This document shows, one piece after another, positions 35,801 through 48,400 of a DNA stretch of 64,000 nt. The DNA is from Nemopilema nomurai (lineage: Eukaryota; Cnidaria; Scyphozoa; Rhizostomeae; Rhizostomatidae): assembly GCA_003864495.1 (NCBI GenBank), contig ML133454.1, positions 2,647,233-2,711,232 of the forward strand, in the 5' to 3' direction. How positions within the stretch are numbered: the stretch's first letter is position 1; each line of letters begins with the position of its first letter. The notes under the pieces are model-generated. The model had not been told where the DNA came from. It saw only the letters and a list, made by a program, of their open reading frames with translations, and searched no databases. Position numbers and translations under genes: made by a program.

Positions 35801-38800
35801 CTTGAACTTGAAAGTGTTAATTTGATTGGTATTGTTCTGTTACCTTTTTATCCATTTATCTTCCTTCAGAAATTTTAGCAATGAATTATATAATTTATGA
35901 TCCTCTACATTTGTCCCCTTTATGAAGGACCTGAGTGTTGATCTGTCTGTGGTTTTTTCAGGTTGAAGAAATTGGCAGGAAGTATATTTTGACACAGGTT
36001 GGTATACCTGGATTGTTTATAAAATGTCTTTAGCAACATTTTTTAATGTGTGGATGATTTTGTAGCAATTTTTGATGTGGCAATCCTAATATCACTTTTT
36101 TCTACCCCACCTCTTCTGTGCCATGTTCTCAAATTTGAAAGGTGTCAATTTGTTAATACAACATTAAAGTTTTGATTCATTTGTTACTGTTGCTCATTTT
36201 TAATTGATTATGATATTTGAATTTCATCTTTGTTGTCCAGAATTCCAAATCTGTAGCTGGCTTGCTGAATCCAGTATTTTCAGAACAACAGACATTAAAT
36301 ATTGTTTTCAGTTAATTTGTTTTCATAGAAAATTAGTCATATTAGTAACGAAAAGTAAATAAATATCTGTAGTATATCAATTTGTTGTGACAGGGCCCTT
36401 TACCTGACACTTGTGGTCATTTTTGGCAAATGGCTTGGGAACAGAACAGTGGAGCGATCATCATGTTAAACAAAGTTATTGAAAAGAATGCAGTAAGTTC
36501 ATACGCCAAATTGTTTTCAAATTTTTCTAGTGATAGAAGAATTTAAAGATAGCACACAGGATTATGTAATTCTCTAGATAAAGGGTATAGTTATATATTT
36601 TTGACTGGTAATTTTTTGGTAAAGAAAAATAGGTTATTTAAAGTAAAGGCAAGCCAGTTTTCCTAACTTTTTAATTAGCGAAACCTTGAAAGGAAATATT
36701 GCACACAGTAAAAGATTAAAGCCTTAAATCAACTTCAGTATATGATTAAAACCACTCATTAAATAATATGTTAATGTTGTCTAAACATTAAAACAGTTTT
36801 GTTTTTAAAACATGTGCTTGCGTTTACCGTGAGTTGAAAGCTTTGTTTACACAAGAACTTTGAGATGGTTCCAAGCGGAGCTTTTCCAGTCCTTTTCGTT
36901 TTGGTATGACAAGCAATTCCATTTGGTTCAGTACTCATTTTAGTACGGTTCGAAATTAAACCAGTTGCAGATAAGCGCTGCCGAAAAGTTGTGGAATGAG
37001 ATTGTCCAGGGTGGAAAATTTTCTGAAGAAAGTAATGTACAGAAAGTCTATATTAAAATGCTGATGTTAGAGCGATGATTTTCTTCATAGTTTTAGCTGC
37101 AATGTGCACAATTAATAGTTTACTGTTTTTATTTTCACCTTTTCGAGTATTCATGCAAACAAGCTATGATGGTAGAAGTATATTAGGCCTAACTGCATTT
37201 TGTTTCTTTTGCAGGTCAAGTGTCACCCGTACTGGCCCATGGGAGAAGAGGAAGTAATTGAATACGGCGATTACACTGTAAAGAATCTCTCTGAACGGTC
37301 TGAGTCAGCTTACGTTGTTAGAGACCTGCTGCTCGAACACACACCGGTAGGTATAACAGTATCTGTTGTTGTTTTTATTGGGAAACATACTATTTGTTCC
37401 ATGGTTCTTGGTCATAAGTACCCAAACTACAGGTAAAGGTAGGCTTTTATTTAGTCATTCCATAGTTGACAAAGAATAGATAAGTCTTTATAGTTGTGTT
37501 GCAATTTGAATTGATTATTTATAACGCCGTTATCAAATTTCGAAAGCATAGAATGTGACACTTTTAACATCCTATGTCAAGCGAAACTCTGTCGTTGCGA
37601 CAGGACCAGTACTGCTCCATTTGAACCAGGCACCATTGGCAGTTGCTTTCTTCACTTTTGCCTCCGTAGAAACCTTTTTCTTTTTTGTTTCCACTGCAGT
37701 AAATCTCTTCATTTTTCTTCGCAGTTATTATCCACTTTTTTCTACTTCGTACTTTCTTTTTTAGACTTGTCAAACTCCCCCACAAAGGGATTGAGCAATC
37801 TTTTAACCATTTCAATCTGTTTAGCGTTAAATCTTGGTAGTGCTACCTGCACCCCGATATCTATCTGCTAAGGTGAACAAAGAAGATGCAAAAATGTTGT
37901 TTTTAATTTCGGGAAAACGTATTTCTTTTAGTTGCTTGACTCTTGTTCAATTATGAGCATTCTGATTATTACAACACAACTTTTCAAAACAAACCTCTGT
38001 GTTGTGAAAAACATAAATTTCTCTGAAATAAATCATTCCTTAATGGGGCGTTTTTGAGTTGAATAATTTTACAAATTAATTCGATTAGTACCTTAGGAAA
38101 TTAGTTTTTCAGCGGCTCGCTGGTTTTTCATTGGGTTTTCTAAAAACAAAATGCTGAATTTTGTTTTCTTTCTTCAGAGCGGCAAATCTCGCAATATCAA
38201 GCAATTTCACTACATGTTATGGCCTGACTTCGGTGTTCCGGTGTTTCCAGAGACATTTTTAGAATTTCTTTACGACATCCGGGACTCTGGCGTATTTGAT
38301 GCTGATCAGGGTCCTCCCGTCATCCATTGCAGGTAGATGAAAATGTCCTTCTGGATCATTAATGATTTTTGATGAAACGATGTTGTTATTATCAATCGTT
38401 TGTCCATCAAGATGTTTCGATGAAACCTTTTTTGTTTATATCAGGGCTGCGAATTTTTGTTTTCCAAACAGCTTTTCTTATTGCAGTCAATGAACGTAAA
38501 TCCGTTCTCGGCGGTAAAGAGTTTCCTGCTTTTTGCAAACCTCTTATGGTGTTAATAGCAATGCTGGTCGTGTAATCGAGTATCTTTTGACAGTGAAATC
38601 TTTCAGCACAATAGGTGCAGTTATTACTTTGGCCCCGACAGCATTAATGAAAGGCTTCAATGGTTTAACTGAAATGACTAAAGTTATATACATAAGTACA
38701 ATCCAGGCCAGCCTAAAGATCTAATAAATTTGAATATAAACTGCTTTTCTAAGCATTGTTCTTTCTGTTATTCATGCCTAGACCGGTTATTGGCAATTTA

Positions 38801-41800
38801 TAGCCAGTCTGTGTTTTAGCGTTGCATTGAAATGTCGGCCTAGTCTTGTTTGCCCAGCAAAAAGCTGTATTTTTTAAATTCGTTCTTTTCGAGACGCCTG
38901 TGAGAAATAGCCTGTGAAAGCCTTAAGTGTGCCTAAAGTGTTCGACTTTTGTAAATTCACTATCACTTTTTACCTCCAAATTATTGTTCGTATTAACTTC
39001 TTGTTAAAAAATGCATTTCTTGTTAGAAAATGTTGTTCCTTCAAAGCCTGTTCTGGTCGTCACAATAATTAGATGTAAAATAGTAAATGCAAGGTGAACA
39101 CTGTTTGTCAAGGAAGTGATGACTGGCATTTCAATGAAAGGGTCAGATTCAAATGGCTTCATTTAATTTCAGTGCTGGCATTGGACGATCGGGGACTTTC
39201 TGCTTGGTGGATTCTGCTCTGGTGAAGGTAAGAGAGGATTAACGCAATCAGCTCATTCACAAATATCTATGATACCTTTTTCAAAAATATTCAAAATCGT
39301 AAAAAAATTTCAGTCTTGCTGTCGTTCCTTCATACCTTTTCTAGATTCTTCCTTTTTTAAAGTAATTTTTGCTGTTCGTTATTGCTTTCAATCATTTAAA
39401 GGTTGGTCAGTCTTGTTTGAGTCCTGACATATTTTCCGGTATGACTGCTCTTTAAAACATAATCCAGTCTTGATGTAAGCCACTCAGTTTTAATTTGGCA
39501 CGCTAAAATTAATCGGTTTCGTCATAGGCTGAGCAAGATGGAAAGGCGGACGATGTTAATGTGAAGGAGCTACTTCTTCATTTGCGCAAGTATAGAGTCG
39601 GCCTAGTTCAGACGCCGGAACAACTAAGGTTTTCGTACATTGCAATTATCCAGGGAATAAGGGCAATGTACCCGGATGTTTTTGAAGTCAAACCGGAGGA
39701 TACCGAAGGTAGGTGTCGCTGTGGGACATCACCTGTTACAAGGCTTTCTGTGCCTCATAGAAGGAGCTTCTACGCAGGCAGTTTTTCCAGGCGATTTAAA
39801 GAAATAGAAATTCCTTAAGCTTTTTGGGAAATCTGATTCAAAATCATTTGCAGTGCTTGTTTGAAGGGTGCTGTTGACTTGAATTTTATGAAACACTTTT
39901 ACATCTGGTCCTACCAGTGGCCACAATTTTTTGTGAGCGTGCGATTTGAAGCTCAATTTGTAACACGATAACGTGAATATGGCTATACAATAGTTATACA
40001 AGATGTGTGTCGACTGGATAATTTTTTCATGTTGTATCACCTCGTATCACCTCGATCGATTATAATGTTGCACCATCTCGATTAGTGTAGCAATTTCGCT
40101 TTTTTAGTTTCGCATAAACGTAAAGCTGAAGACGACGAGCCCCCGCCAATACCACCGCGAAAGCCGCCAAGGCGATTCGAAAATGCCGAGACGACGGCAG
40201 CAGAGGAGTCGATGAAGCAGAAGAAAATGGTGAAGAACCTGCAAGGTGCGTTTGCTATTGCCAAAAGGATTATTGCAAGGATTGTAACTGCCCTCAGTTG
40301 TCACTTTATTCCCTTTTTCGAATTAATTGAATTGGTAGGGGTAATAAATATTGAACGTGAAAAAGTGTTAAGGAATTGCTTCTTTCGATAGTTGTAGGCT
40401 GATTAAATACTGCTAGAGTTTCTTAACTTGTTTTTAAACCAGTGATGCCAATAACTTCACGATTTACTGTTGTTTTAGATGGTGTGGTGGACGAGTCATC
40501 TGAGGGAGAACCTAGTGATGAAGAAGTTCTTGATTTGTCAGAGTCTGAGGAAGAAGAGAATGGAGAAGAAGATGTCGAGCTTTATGAAACCGATGAGGAG
40601 GAGAGTGAGATATCAAATGAACAATTGTCAAAGAAGAAAATCGAAAATGATAACAAGGAAAAATTACTAAAGACTTACACAACTGACGAAGAGGTTGAAG
40701 ACCAAGAAGATGAAAACCCACCACCCCCTATCCCTCCTTTTAACAAACCGTTGCCCCCATTACCAGGTGAAGCTGATGTTAGCTCATCGGAGAGTGGCGA
40801 TGACGTCTCACCCAGAGTGGAAGAAGAAGTAACAACGGATTCGCGAAGAGCGGAGCAACCCCTTGCTGTATTCACCGAAGAAGACGAGGAGGATACTCTC
40901 AAAAGTCAATTACAGAATGCTAACGCGGTTGGCGGAGTGTCCTCCAAAGAAACCGAGGAAGAGCTGGGCATGCGGGAAGGGCTGGAAGATGAGTCTGAAA
41001 ATAAAGCAAAGACGGACGATGCATCGAAGGAAAGCTCTAGTGACGTCACTGAACGCGAAAATTCTCAACCAAGCGAAGTCACAGCAGGGGAAGACAAGGC
41101 AAGGTAACACTTTCGTTTCATATCTTCATCGTCCAGTAAGGAATGCGTTGTTTTATATCCGTGTATAGTTACTACCTACCACCGACCGAGTTTATTCGAC
41201 GGGAACGTCGTTTAAAGGGTTCTTTACCCTACTCCCGTTGATGACGTTTAATCTTCTTCAGCGTGTAGATATCCTCGTGTCATTGTAAGGTCACCATCAT
41301 GGCTCAACACGATATTGCATGGGTGAAGAAAAATGCTTCCCAATCCAAACAGGCTCCAACTGGATCTTAAAGATTCTCTTTCCGAAGTTACATTTAAGTG
41401 TCTTCTCCACACCTGATTCTTATGGAGTCTTTCTTAAGGAGGCATTATTATGGAGTCTAATTAGCTCAAAAACTGAACAACAAGAAAAATACACCGCATG
41501 TTTTCATTCGCATGCTGAAAATACTAACTTGAACGGGACCAATTTATATGCTTACTGTTTATAGGAACGAGGCCCTTCATAATGTACCTCCAAGCTTTCT
41601 AAAACCATTCGCTTCAATCAATTTTGAACGGAATAAGCTGTTCGTCGATCACACTGTGCTTTGAACAATGGATAACCTTTGTACTGCTAGGGAATCAGTA
41701 AAGGAACAAAAGGCTGCCCTACTTAACAACTATAATGCCGCATTACGTAATGGTAAACAAATGTTTCCCTTGTTATGTGAGGCAGAACCTTCTTGTTTCG

Positions 41801-42793
41801 TTTATCCAGTGTGGCTGGATAAGCTCGACAGACAGCTGAAGGTCACTTGCTCTTTGCAATTATGTAAATTTCCTTGTGTGATTCTGCTTGGATCTCCGGA
41901 TTTTCTCTAACGTTCTGCAGTATTCAGGCACGGCTCTGTTCCTGTGATTATCTGCCTGTAGTTTGAGTCTTTTGGGCTTAACAGGAATTAACCGTTTTGA
42001 ATGTTAGAAATTATATTCAAGATTGAAGAAGATTACAGTTGCTTTTGCATTAACAAAACGCAGAACACTTTTCTTACATAATAGCTTATAGCGGATTTCA
42101 AGAGACTGGAAACATGTTTTTAGAATATCTTATGTATTATTATATTCATATGTTGAGAATATCTAGTTATTCTGACCGCAAGTTGTTGTTCATTGTGGTA
42201 TGAATCAGCCTCGCACGGTACAAGGTGGGTTAGTATAGTATCACATGAACAGTACATTGCATTGTGGCACAGTGTGCCATGGCATTATACAGTGGATGGT
42301 CACAGTAAGATTTCATATTGTTCACAAAGTGGTACAGTATGGCATGGTGTGTTATAGTACGTGAATGCGTGTCACAGTACATTAAACTGTGGCCATACAC
42401 TTTATAGCATGGTATAGGAAGCTGCATTAAGAAATTAGACTTCAGTAGAACGAATTATGGTATTGTGCATCACAGTGTTACACAGTTGCCTCACTGTAAG
42501 ACCAGTCACGATACAATTGAGTAGAATAACTTTGTTGTTGCTAGTTCATTGTTACCGGCTAGGCGCATTATTGACCGATGCCCATTAACTGTTTCAGAGA
42601 GGAACGGGAACTACGTCAGCGCAAACGACGTGACGAGAAGAACAAACAGACGACGGAGATGATCGAAAAGATCAAGCGTCGAATGCAGGACCAAGAAGTG
42701 GCCGCCGCGAGGAGCGTGCTTTTCAAGAGGAGCCTCGTCGCACTGGCAATCTCCGCAGGCCTACTCGCCGGCTACTACTGGCTCCTCGGCTAG
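32876..42793 (+). CDS. PTPN1/2: ER tail-anchored protein tyrosine phosphatase (PTP1B/TC-PTP ortholog)
   Basis: Twelve exons: 32876-32938, 35066-35168, 35466-35530, 35962-35997, 36394-36492, 37215-37346, 38178-38332, 39173-39227, 39528-39708, 40108-40245, 40479-41103, 42598-42793. They join to 1,848 nt (615 residues; human PTP1B has 435). The catalytic domain is complete. It has the pTyr loop [16 protein letters not shown] loop MLWPDFGVP with D183, P-loop [10 protein letters not shown] with C217 and R223, and Q-loop [10 protein letters not shown] with Q264 and Q268, within two residues of PTP1B numbering. A proline-rich [12 protein letters not shown] at 308-319 resembles the PTP1B SH3-binding site. 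The next 250 residues are very acidic, with [16 protein letters not shown] at 423-438. A hydrophobic segment at 596-614, preceded by basic residues, is a C-terminal tail anchor, so the enzyme should face the cytosol from the ER. The first exon was placed by phase and by alignment of [16 protein letters not shown] with the PTP1B N-terminus. Known relatives act on receptor and JAK-type kinases. Confidence 0.95.
41104..42597 (+). other. Last intron of the phosphatase gene
   Basis: It separates the acidic-tail exon from the tail-anchor exon. The donor GTAACA supplies an in-frame TAA at once if the intron is kept. Inside is a degenerate CACAGT/TATGGCAT-rich tract (42,225-42,430). No exon or RNA gene was recognised. 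Confidence 0.7.
42225..42430. repeat. Degenerate CACAGTA/ATGGCAT-rich tract
   Basis: Short motifs such as GGCACAGTGTGCCATGGCAT, GGTACAGTATGGCATGG and GTCACAGTACATTAAACTG recur without strict period. This looks like an old, diverged satellite or minisatellite inside the last phosphatase intron. Confidence 0.55.
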
Positions 42794-45414
42794 CGCCCAC
42801 CTGGCGCCCAGGAGTCCGAAGGTTGTCCAGCCTGTCTTCGAGTTCGCGTTTGACTTGGATTTACGCGGGGTGATAGTTAGAAAGACACTCTACATGCTTC
42901 CTTTGTTTCCATTCATGATTATTATCGAGAATTATTCTTTTTCATGTTTTTGAGGATGGGTTATTATGACTGCAGTTTTCGCCTGCAAACCTTAGGCTGT
43001 TCCCACGCAGCGTCACAGTACTCGCCGCAGTCGTGTATTCGCCCACGCAGTGGACGCAGTCCAGGAGCCGGGACCCATCGTTACTGCGCAGCAAACTGTC
43101 TACGTTTTTAGTCTTGTGACACACAAACCTTGTAAATTCCTTTTTCTAAATTTTTCCATTGTTTAAACACTGTATTGTTTATAAATGAAGCAAGAAGGAG
43201 CGGGCTGTTTAACGGGCATGTCGTTATGGCGAATAAAAGATGCATTGGAATCTTTGGTAATGCAAGGAAGGCTTCGCCCTTGTCATTTTCAGCAGGCCCT
43301 TTAAAAGCATTAGGTAACTTTGCAATGGTAACATTAGGTAGTGGGAAAGTCCTCAAGATAATTTGTTCGTAGAATCGGTTGATTTTCAGGATTAGAATAA
43401 GGTCGTAATTGTTCGCCCGCTCCTTCCTGCACTCCCAGAAGTACACGTAACAGTTAATATTGAAACCGTTTGAGTAAAACTTTAGAAATCTTTTAAAACC
43501 AGCTATTTGTTTTTATTTCGAATTGTTTGTAGCTATAAAAGGAATAATTTCTCGAGGCGTTTTTTAGAAGAAATTTTCTTACTTCAAAGGTCAAAGGGGC
43601 CAAAGGTCAAAGGACCCAAAGGTCAAAGGACCATCCTGGGGTTTTCGCATGTAAATCGATCGACTTGGAGGCGATGTACAAGCTAAGCTCTGTAAAATGT
43701 ATTCTCGACACGCGGTAAAGATCAGTAGAATGTTTCTATCGGCAGCCATTATGGCAAATGCAGCCTTGTCCGCTGATGTCAGTGTTTCTGGTGCTGCTGC
43801 GAGTTTAGGCGTTTATTTATTTATTCAGTTCAGGTCCGTCGACGTTGATTTCGTTTGTAAATGCGCATCTCGCTGTGCCTTGAATGCCGTACGGATTTCA
43901 ACTCACCAAAAACGCATGCTCACGAAAACGTTGTTTAAAGATACTTCGAAAAACAACAGTTCTATTTCTGTGTGCATGTAGTGATCCAGGGAAGATCCCC
44001 GCTTCTCCGCTCAAAGTCAACTTATGCAAGAAAGGATTGTCTTGTCGTCCAATCATTGTTTTCATTTAGGCGCGGACATTTATGATCTATAGAACATGCG
44101 AATCTCATCCGATACTTTCTTGATAGAAAGGGAGGTCCTTAATGGCTCAATCGTATTCCAAATTGGATGGTAAGTAAAAAATTTGCTGACAATGGCGAAG
44201 AATTATCGCTCTGAATTATCGTACAGAAATATCGCACTGAATGAGCTTTTAACGTTGCAACATAACCAATATCAACACAGGGCTAAACAACTTGGCAGAA
44301 GATATAAAATTTGGGCAAAAGGTATTTAGCAACTATCCTGGAAATGCAAAGTTTTATCAATTCAAACGAGAGTTGGGAAAGGAATGAACAGAGTTAGCTT
44401 CTGTCAGGGCCTTGCGGATCTAACCCCCTTTTTAAGTTGATCTTTGCCATCTTGGTACATTGGATAACACCTCATATTATGATTGAACTTAGAGTCAAAG
44501 TAAAAGTCAATGCATGTCGATTCTTAGCGGTGTAACAATGTGCAAACCGAAAAAATCTAGGGGTATTTCCTAATTTAGATCTAACATTCTAGACTATTCC
44601 AAACCTCTGGAAATGGTTTTCAAAAAGCAATCTTCACAGTTCTTTGACATATCTACGATCCAGCAACTGACGAAATGTCTTGTAGAAAAGGCATACCGAA
44701 TTAAGAATGGATTCCGCCTGCGAGGATCCTTCTAGTTGTAAGCCCAGTTGGGATCTAGCCTACATTTATATATCGAAATGTTTTTATACTAGTGAAGATG
44801 TCCAAAACGTGCTGGTTTATATTACAAATGGATGCCAGGCCTATTTTTCTGTGTTTCATGTGGTTTCGTGACTGCCAAGTGTCATTAGAATGACAATGAT
44901 GACAATGATTCATGTGATTGTTTGTCATCTATCCATGCTTTACTGATTGCAAGACGCCGTCCTTTTTATTATCATATTTGGTCTCGTGCTGTCAACTCAG
45001 CATTCTCGCTCTGTCCTAAATTATGTTTGTAAGTCAAGAAAGCAATTCTTATCAGGTGTTACATTTGAAATTATTTGAATATAAAGGAGAAAACAAAGAC
45101 GTTTCTTTCGAACAATGGGATCAGCGAGCAATTCTGTACAATTGCCATTAATTATTAACGAAGAGCAGGTAGAATCTTTGCGTTCAACATATAGGTGAAC
45201 ACTCACCTGTGCGAAAGAACGTAGCACATTCTGAGCAATGGCAAAGTATAAACAAAGGCCCAATCATTGAGCTGCCTCCGATTGGACAGTTGCCTGTACT
45301 AGCTCCTATTTCAAAGCCTACTTCAAGGCGGTGCCTCGTTATATTGCAGTGTTGCCTGAGCTGGTCTGACTTTTTCGCAAGCGTAGCTGAGGAATTCGCT
45401 ACAGAGTACAAAGC
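42794..45414. other. Intergenic region between the phosphatase and EF-hand genes
   Basis: It starts with the phosphatase 3' UTR; AATAAA at 43,232-43,237 is a possible poly(A) signal. A triple AGGTCAAAGG motif lies at 43,583-43,632. A 112-codon minus frame at 43,108-43,446 has no recognisable domain. The 5' UTR and promoter of the EF-hand gene should lie just before 45,415. Confidence 0.5.
43583..43632 (+). promoter_or_regulatory. Three tandem DR1-like nuclear-receptor motifs
   Basis: CAAAGGTCAAAGG occurs three times in 48 bases, separated by GGC or ACC. Each copy contains an AGGTCA half-site followed after one base by AGG(G/A)(G/C), close to the DR1 sites of RXR, HNF4 and COUP-TF families. 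It lies about 0.8 kb after the phosphatase stop and 1.8 kb before the EF-hand start. Function is inferred only from motif match and clustering. Confidence 0.45.
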
Positions 45415-48400
45415 ATGTCTTCTGCAGATAGCAAACCATTTGTGCAGTCCTTTTTGGGGAAGAAGAAAATCACCTCGAGCGAATTCATCACGATTTTCAA
45501 GAAATACGACCAAGACGGTATGATTTTTTCTTGCTCTGATTATCTGTTGACTTGTCAAGCGTAGCTATTTCACAACCTTCAAACTGGCTTTATGAACTTA
45601 GTTATTTAAAATTAGAAAAATTGCTACAGACACTACTTGGCAGTTCCTTGCGACTCAATTTTTCTCCATCTAATCGCAATTGCCTCGAGTAATTTGATAC
45701 CTTTCAGCCAGATTTCAGTACGTAAACTTCTCTTCTTCTTTTCAATAAGGATTTAATCTATTGTCTTTCTTAAGTTAAATGCCTTGGAATTAAATCCAAC
45801 TCAAAGGCATTACTTCATAATTCATGAAACAGAGTCCAAATATTTTCAGTTGATTTTTATAGACAACCCGTGCGCAAGATAAAAAGAAAATCTTCTTTAT
45901 CGACTTTGATGGACAAAAAGCAATCAGATTATTTCTTTTGACAACTTTGATTGCAGCAAAGATTTCTTTCTCATAAACTGAAGTATTGGGGATCAATATA
46001 AAGTCCGAATCAAACTTTGTAAATCTTCCCTGGTGAAATGAGCTAGATTAAAAAAGCCCGAGCCTGCGCGGATAACAGACCCATAGACATCGAATGTAGA
46101 TAGAATAAAAGTCTAAAAAGGCCACGGAAAACAATCAAATTGTCCAAGAAAAGATTCAAGCTTTAAAACAATTTTTGTCTACTGCAGAAAATGCCTTCTA
46201 AATCATCGCTTCAACAGCACTTTTAAAAAGAAATTAAGCAGAGAATCCGGTAACAGATTTGGCTTTTAATTCTTGAAGCAGACTGTTCCTCTCAAATCAG
46301 CTCGAACTACTTTTGATTAAATAGGTGCTACTATCTTTGAGTATATTGCAGTTCATTTTACCCTGGATATTCATGGAAATCGTTTAGACGAATTTCGAGC
46401 AAACGTCTTCTTTATATACACCTGTCAATGTTAAGCCCCAGAACTGACTGACAAAAGCAACTCCCCGGCAACAGTTATTAGAACAATAAATAGGTTGGTT
46501 TTCGAAGTTAGTTTGCAAACTCAGATAGAGTGGCTATTTTTTACTATTATTGAATTTTCGGGGGCGATATTTGTGAATCGGCCTTAAATTGACATCACTT
46601 CTTTGAAGGTTTTGAAAAAGTCCAATTAGAAGATTACTGATGTCGTGCACAAGAGGAATTTGATCTTTGCGCAAGTCCAAGTTGCAAAGCCATTGCATGT
46701 TCTTTTAACAGAGACGGCTTTCTCATATAAGTTTCTAGAATACCAGCCTGCTTTACCAATATTATTACGTTATCTCCTTAAAAGGGGAAAAGCCCAATTG
46801 AAACACCAAATTTCGTGCCCAGGTGTGAATGGAAATGACCAATAGAAAAGCAGCTGCTCAACACCTCTATTGTCTTCCACTCAAAAGCTGCACTGCGATT
46901 GGCTGGCGTTTAAATTAGTGACTCCCAAGGAAACAATCGTTCTTGTTCTTGTCAATATTTTTACATTACGCCCCATTCAAACCGAGAAGCCTAAATGCAT
47001 GCTTTTTAACCAAACGGAAATTATGTGGTCACTGGGTCGATTGCATGGCAAACAGGCCTTTCTTGAAAGACGGCAGTTCTTTTAATGTCTATAAGCAACA
47101 CAGAGACTGTGTATGCGAAAATGACTTCTTCTCAAAATGCGCGAATTCCCCACTTGATACCGAGGCTGGACCGTTGCTGTGACGTCAGCCAGAATTGTCT
47201 GAATAACTGCTCTCTACTATGACGTCATCAACATTTGTTTTCATCACAGTAATTTTTCTATTGCAAGCTAGATACAAGCTGACAGAAATACACCGAATGC
47301 AATGCATCGCGTTAAGCTTTAAAGCTGCCTCAATGATTCTTGATTGCTTGTAAAGATTCCTGCAATCGGATAATTTTTAGAATCTAGTTGTCTTGTCGCT
47401 GGTAGTGGTTCTGCGATAGAAACAATGCCATGAAATGGCTATGAACAAAAGTGATCATTTGTGCACTCGATATAGGGAGAGTCATTGACTTCAAACGTTC
47501 TACACAGTATGCCGCAATGCATTGTATTTCTAGAGTCTGGGAGCACAAACAGAAACGTCGGACTCGACATGTTCGGATACCATAGCAGAACCTGATGCCT
47601 ACCAAAAGTTGTCGCTGACTACCTGTTTATGTATTAATAATTTTGATTTAAAAGATTTACAGATTCTTCTTTTCTAAATTCGTCTTTCTTAGCAGATTTT
47701 CGCCTCTGAATAACCCAATTTGAGACTTAATTCTCCCTACAAATGAGTTCCGTGTTGTAAAAGTTTTTCACCACAAAATGGTGCATTTCAAAAATAAGCA
47801 AATGGATGTATTGATTCAGTCCCAACCAAATGCTGGGTGGAATAAAAGGAATAATTCAAAAGACCTATTAGCCTAATAAAGCTTTGGCCATTTTGCATGA
47901 AAGCTTTCCAGGCATTCTTTAAGCATATTTAGAAAATACTCTTTGTCTCATTCGTATGCTTGCAGTAAGCTTTCAAAATTAGCCCTACTGAATTTAATTC
48001 TAAATTAAAAGCACTGAATACACTTTGCGAAAAGTCTATTAAAAACCATGTTTTGTATAAAACAGCTTGATCGAAAGTTAGCGTATTCATTATTAATAGA
48101 AAACCACACAAACAAATGGCTCATTAATCATTTCCTTGGTCGGCAAAATCAATAGAAATTTGATTGACGGCACAGAAGCTCAATTTCCACTGAGCATATC
48201 TTGCTTTCTCTACTTACCTTCTTTATTAACATGCTTTTGCCTAATTGCCAATCGAAAGAACATAATGATGTTTCACATCTCGTAACTTGTTTGTTTGGAT
48301 TTATGCATGCTTGCAAAATAGGCTCACTAAGGTAATCGAGAAAAGCAGAAAAATCTAGTGTAACTTTATTTGGCTTAACTAAACAGTGGACAAGCGAACA

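Noticed and set aside
37564..37815. 83-codon minus-strand frame inside a phosphatase intron
   Set aside because: Basic and Cys-containing but without a recognisable zinc-finger or transposase pattern; likely chance.
43108..43446. 112-codon minus-strand frame beginning MYFWECRKERANNYD
   Set aside because: It could be a fragment of a dispersed repeat, but nothing in the window confirms this and no domain is recognised.
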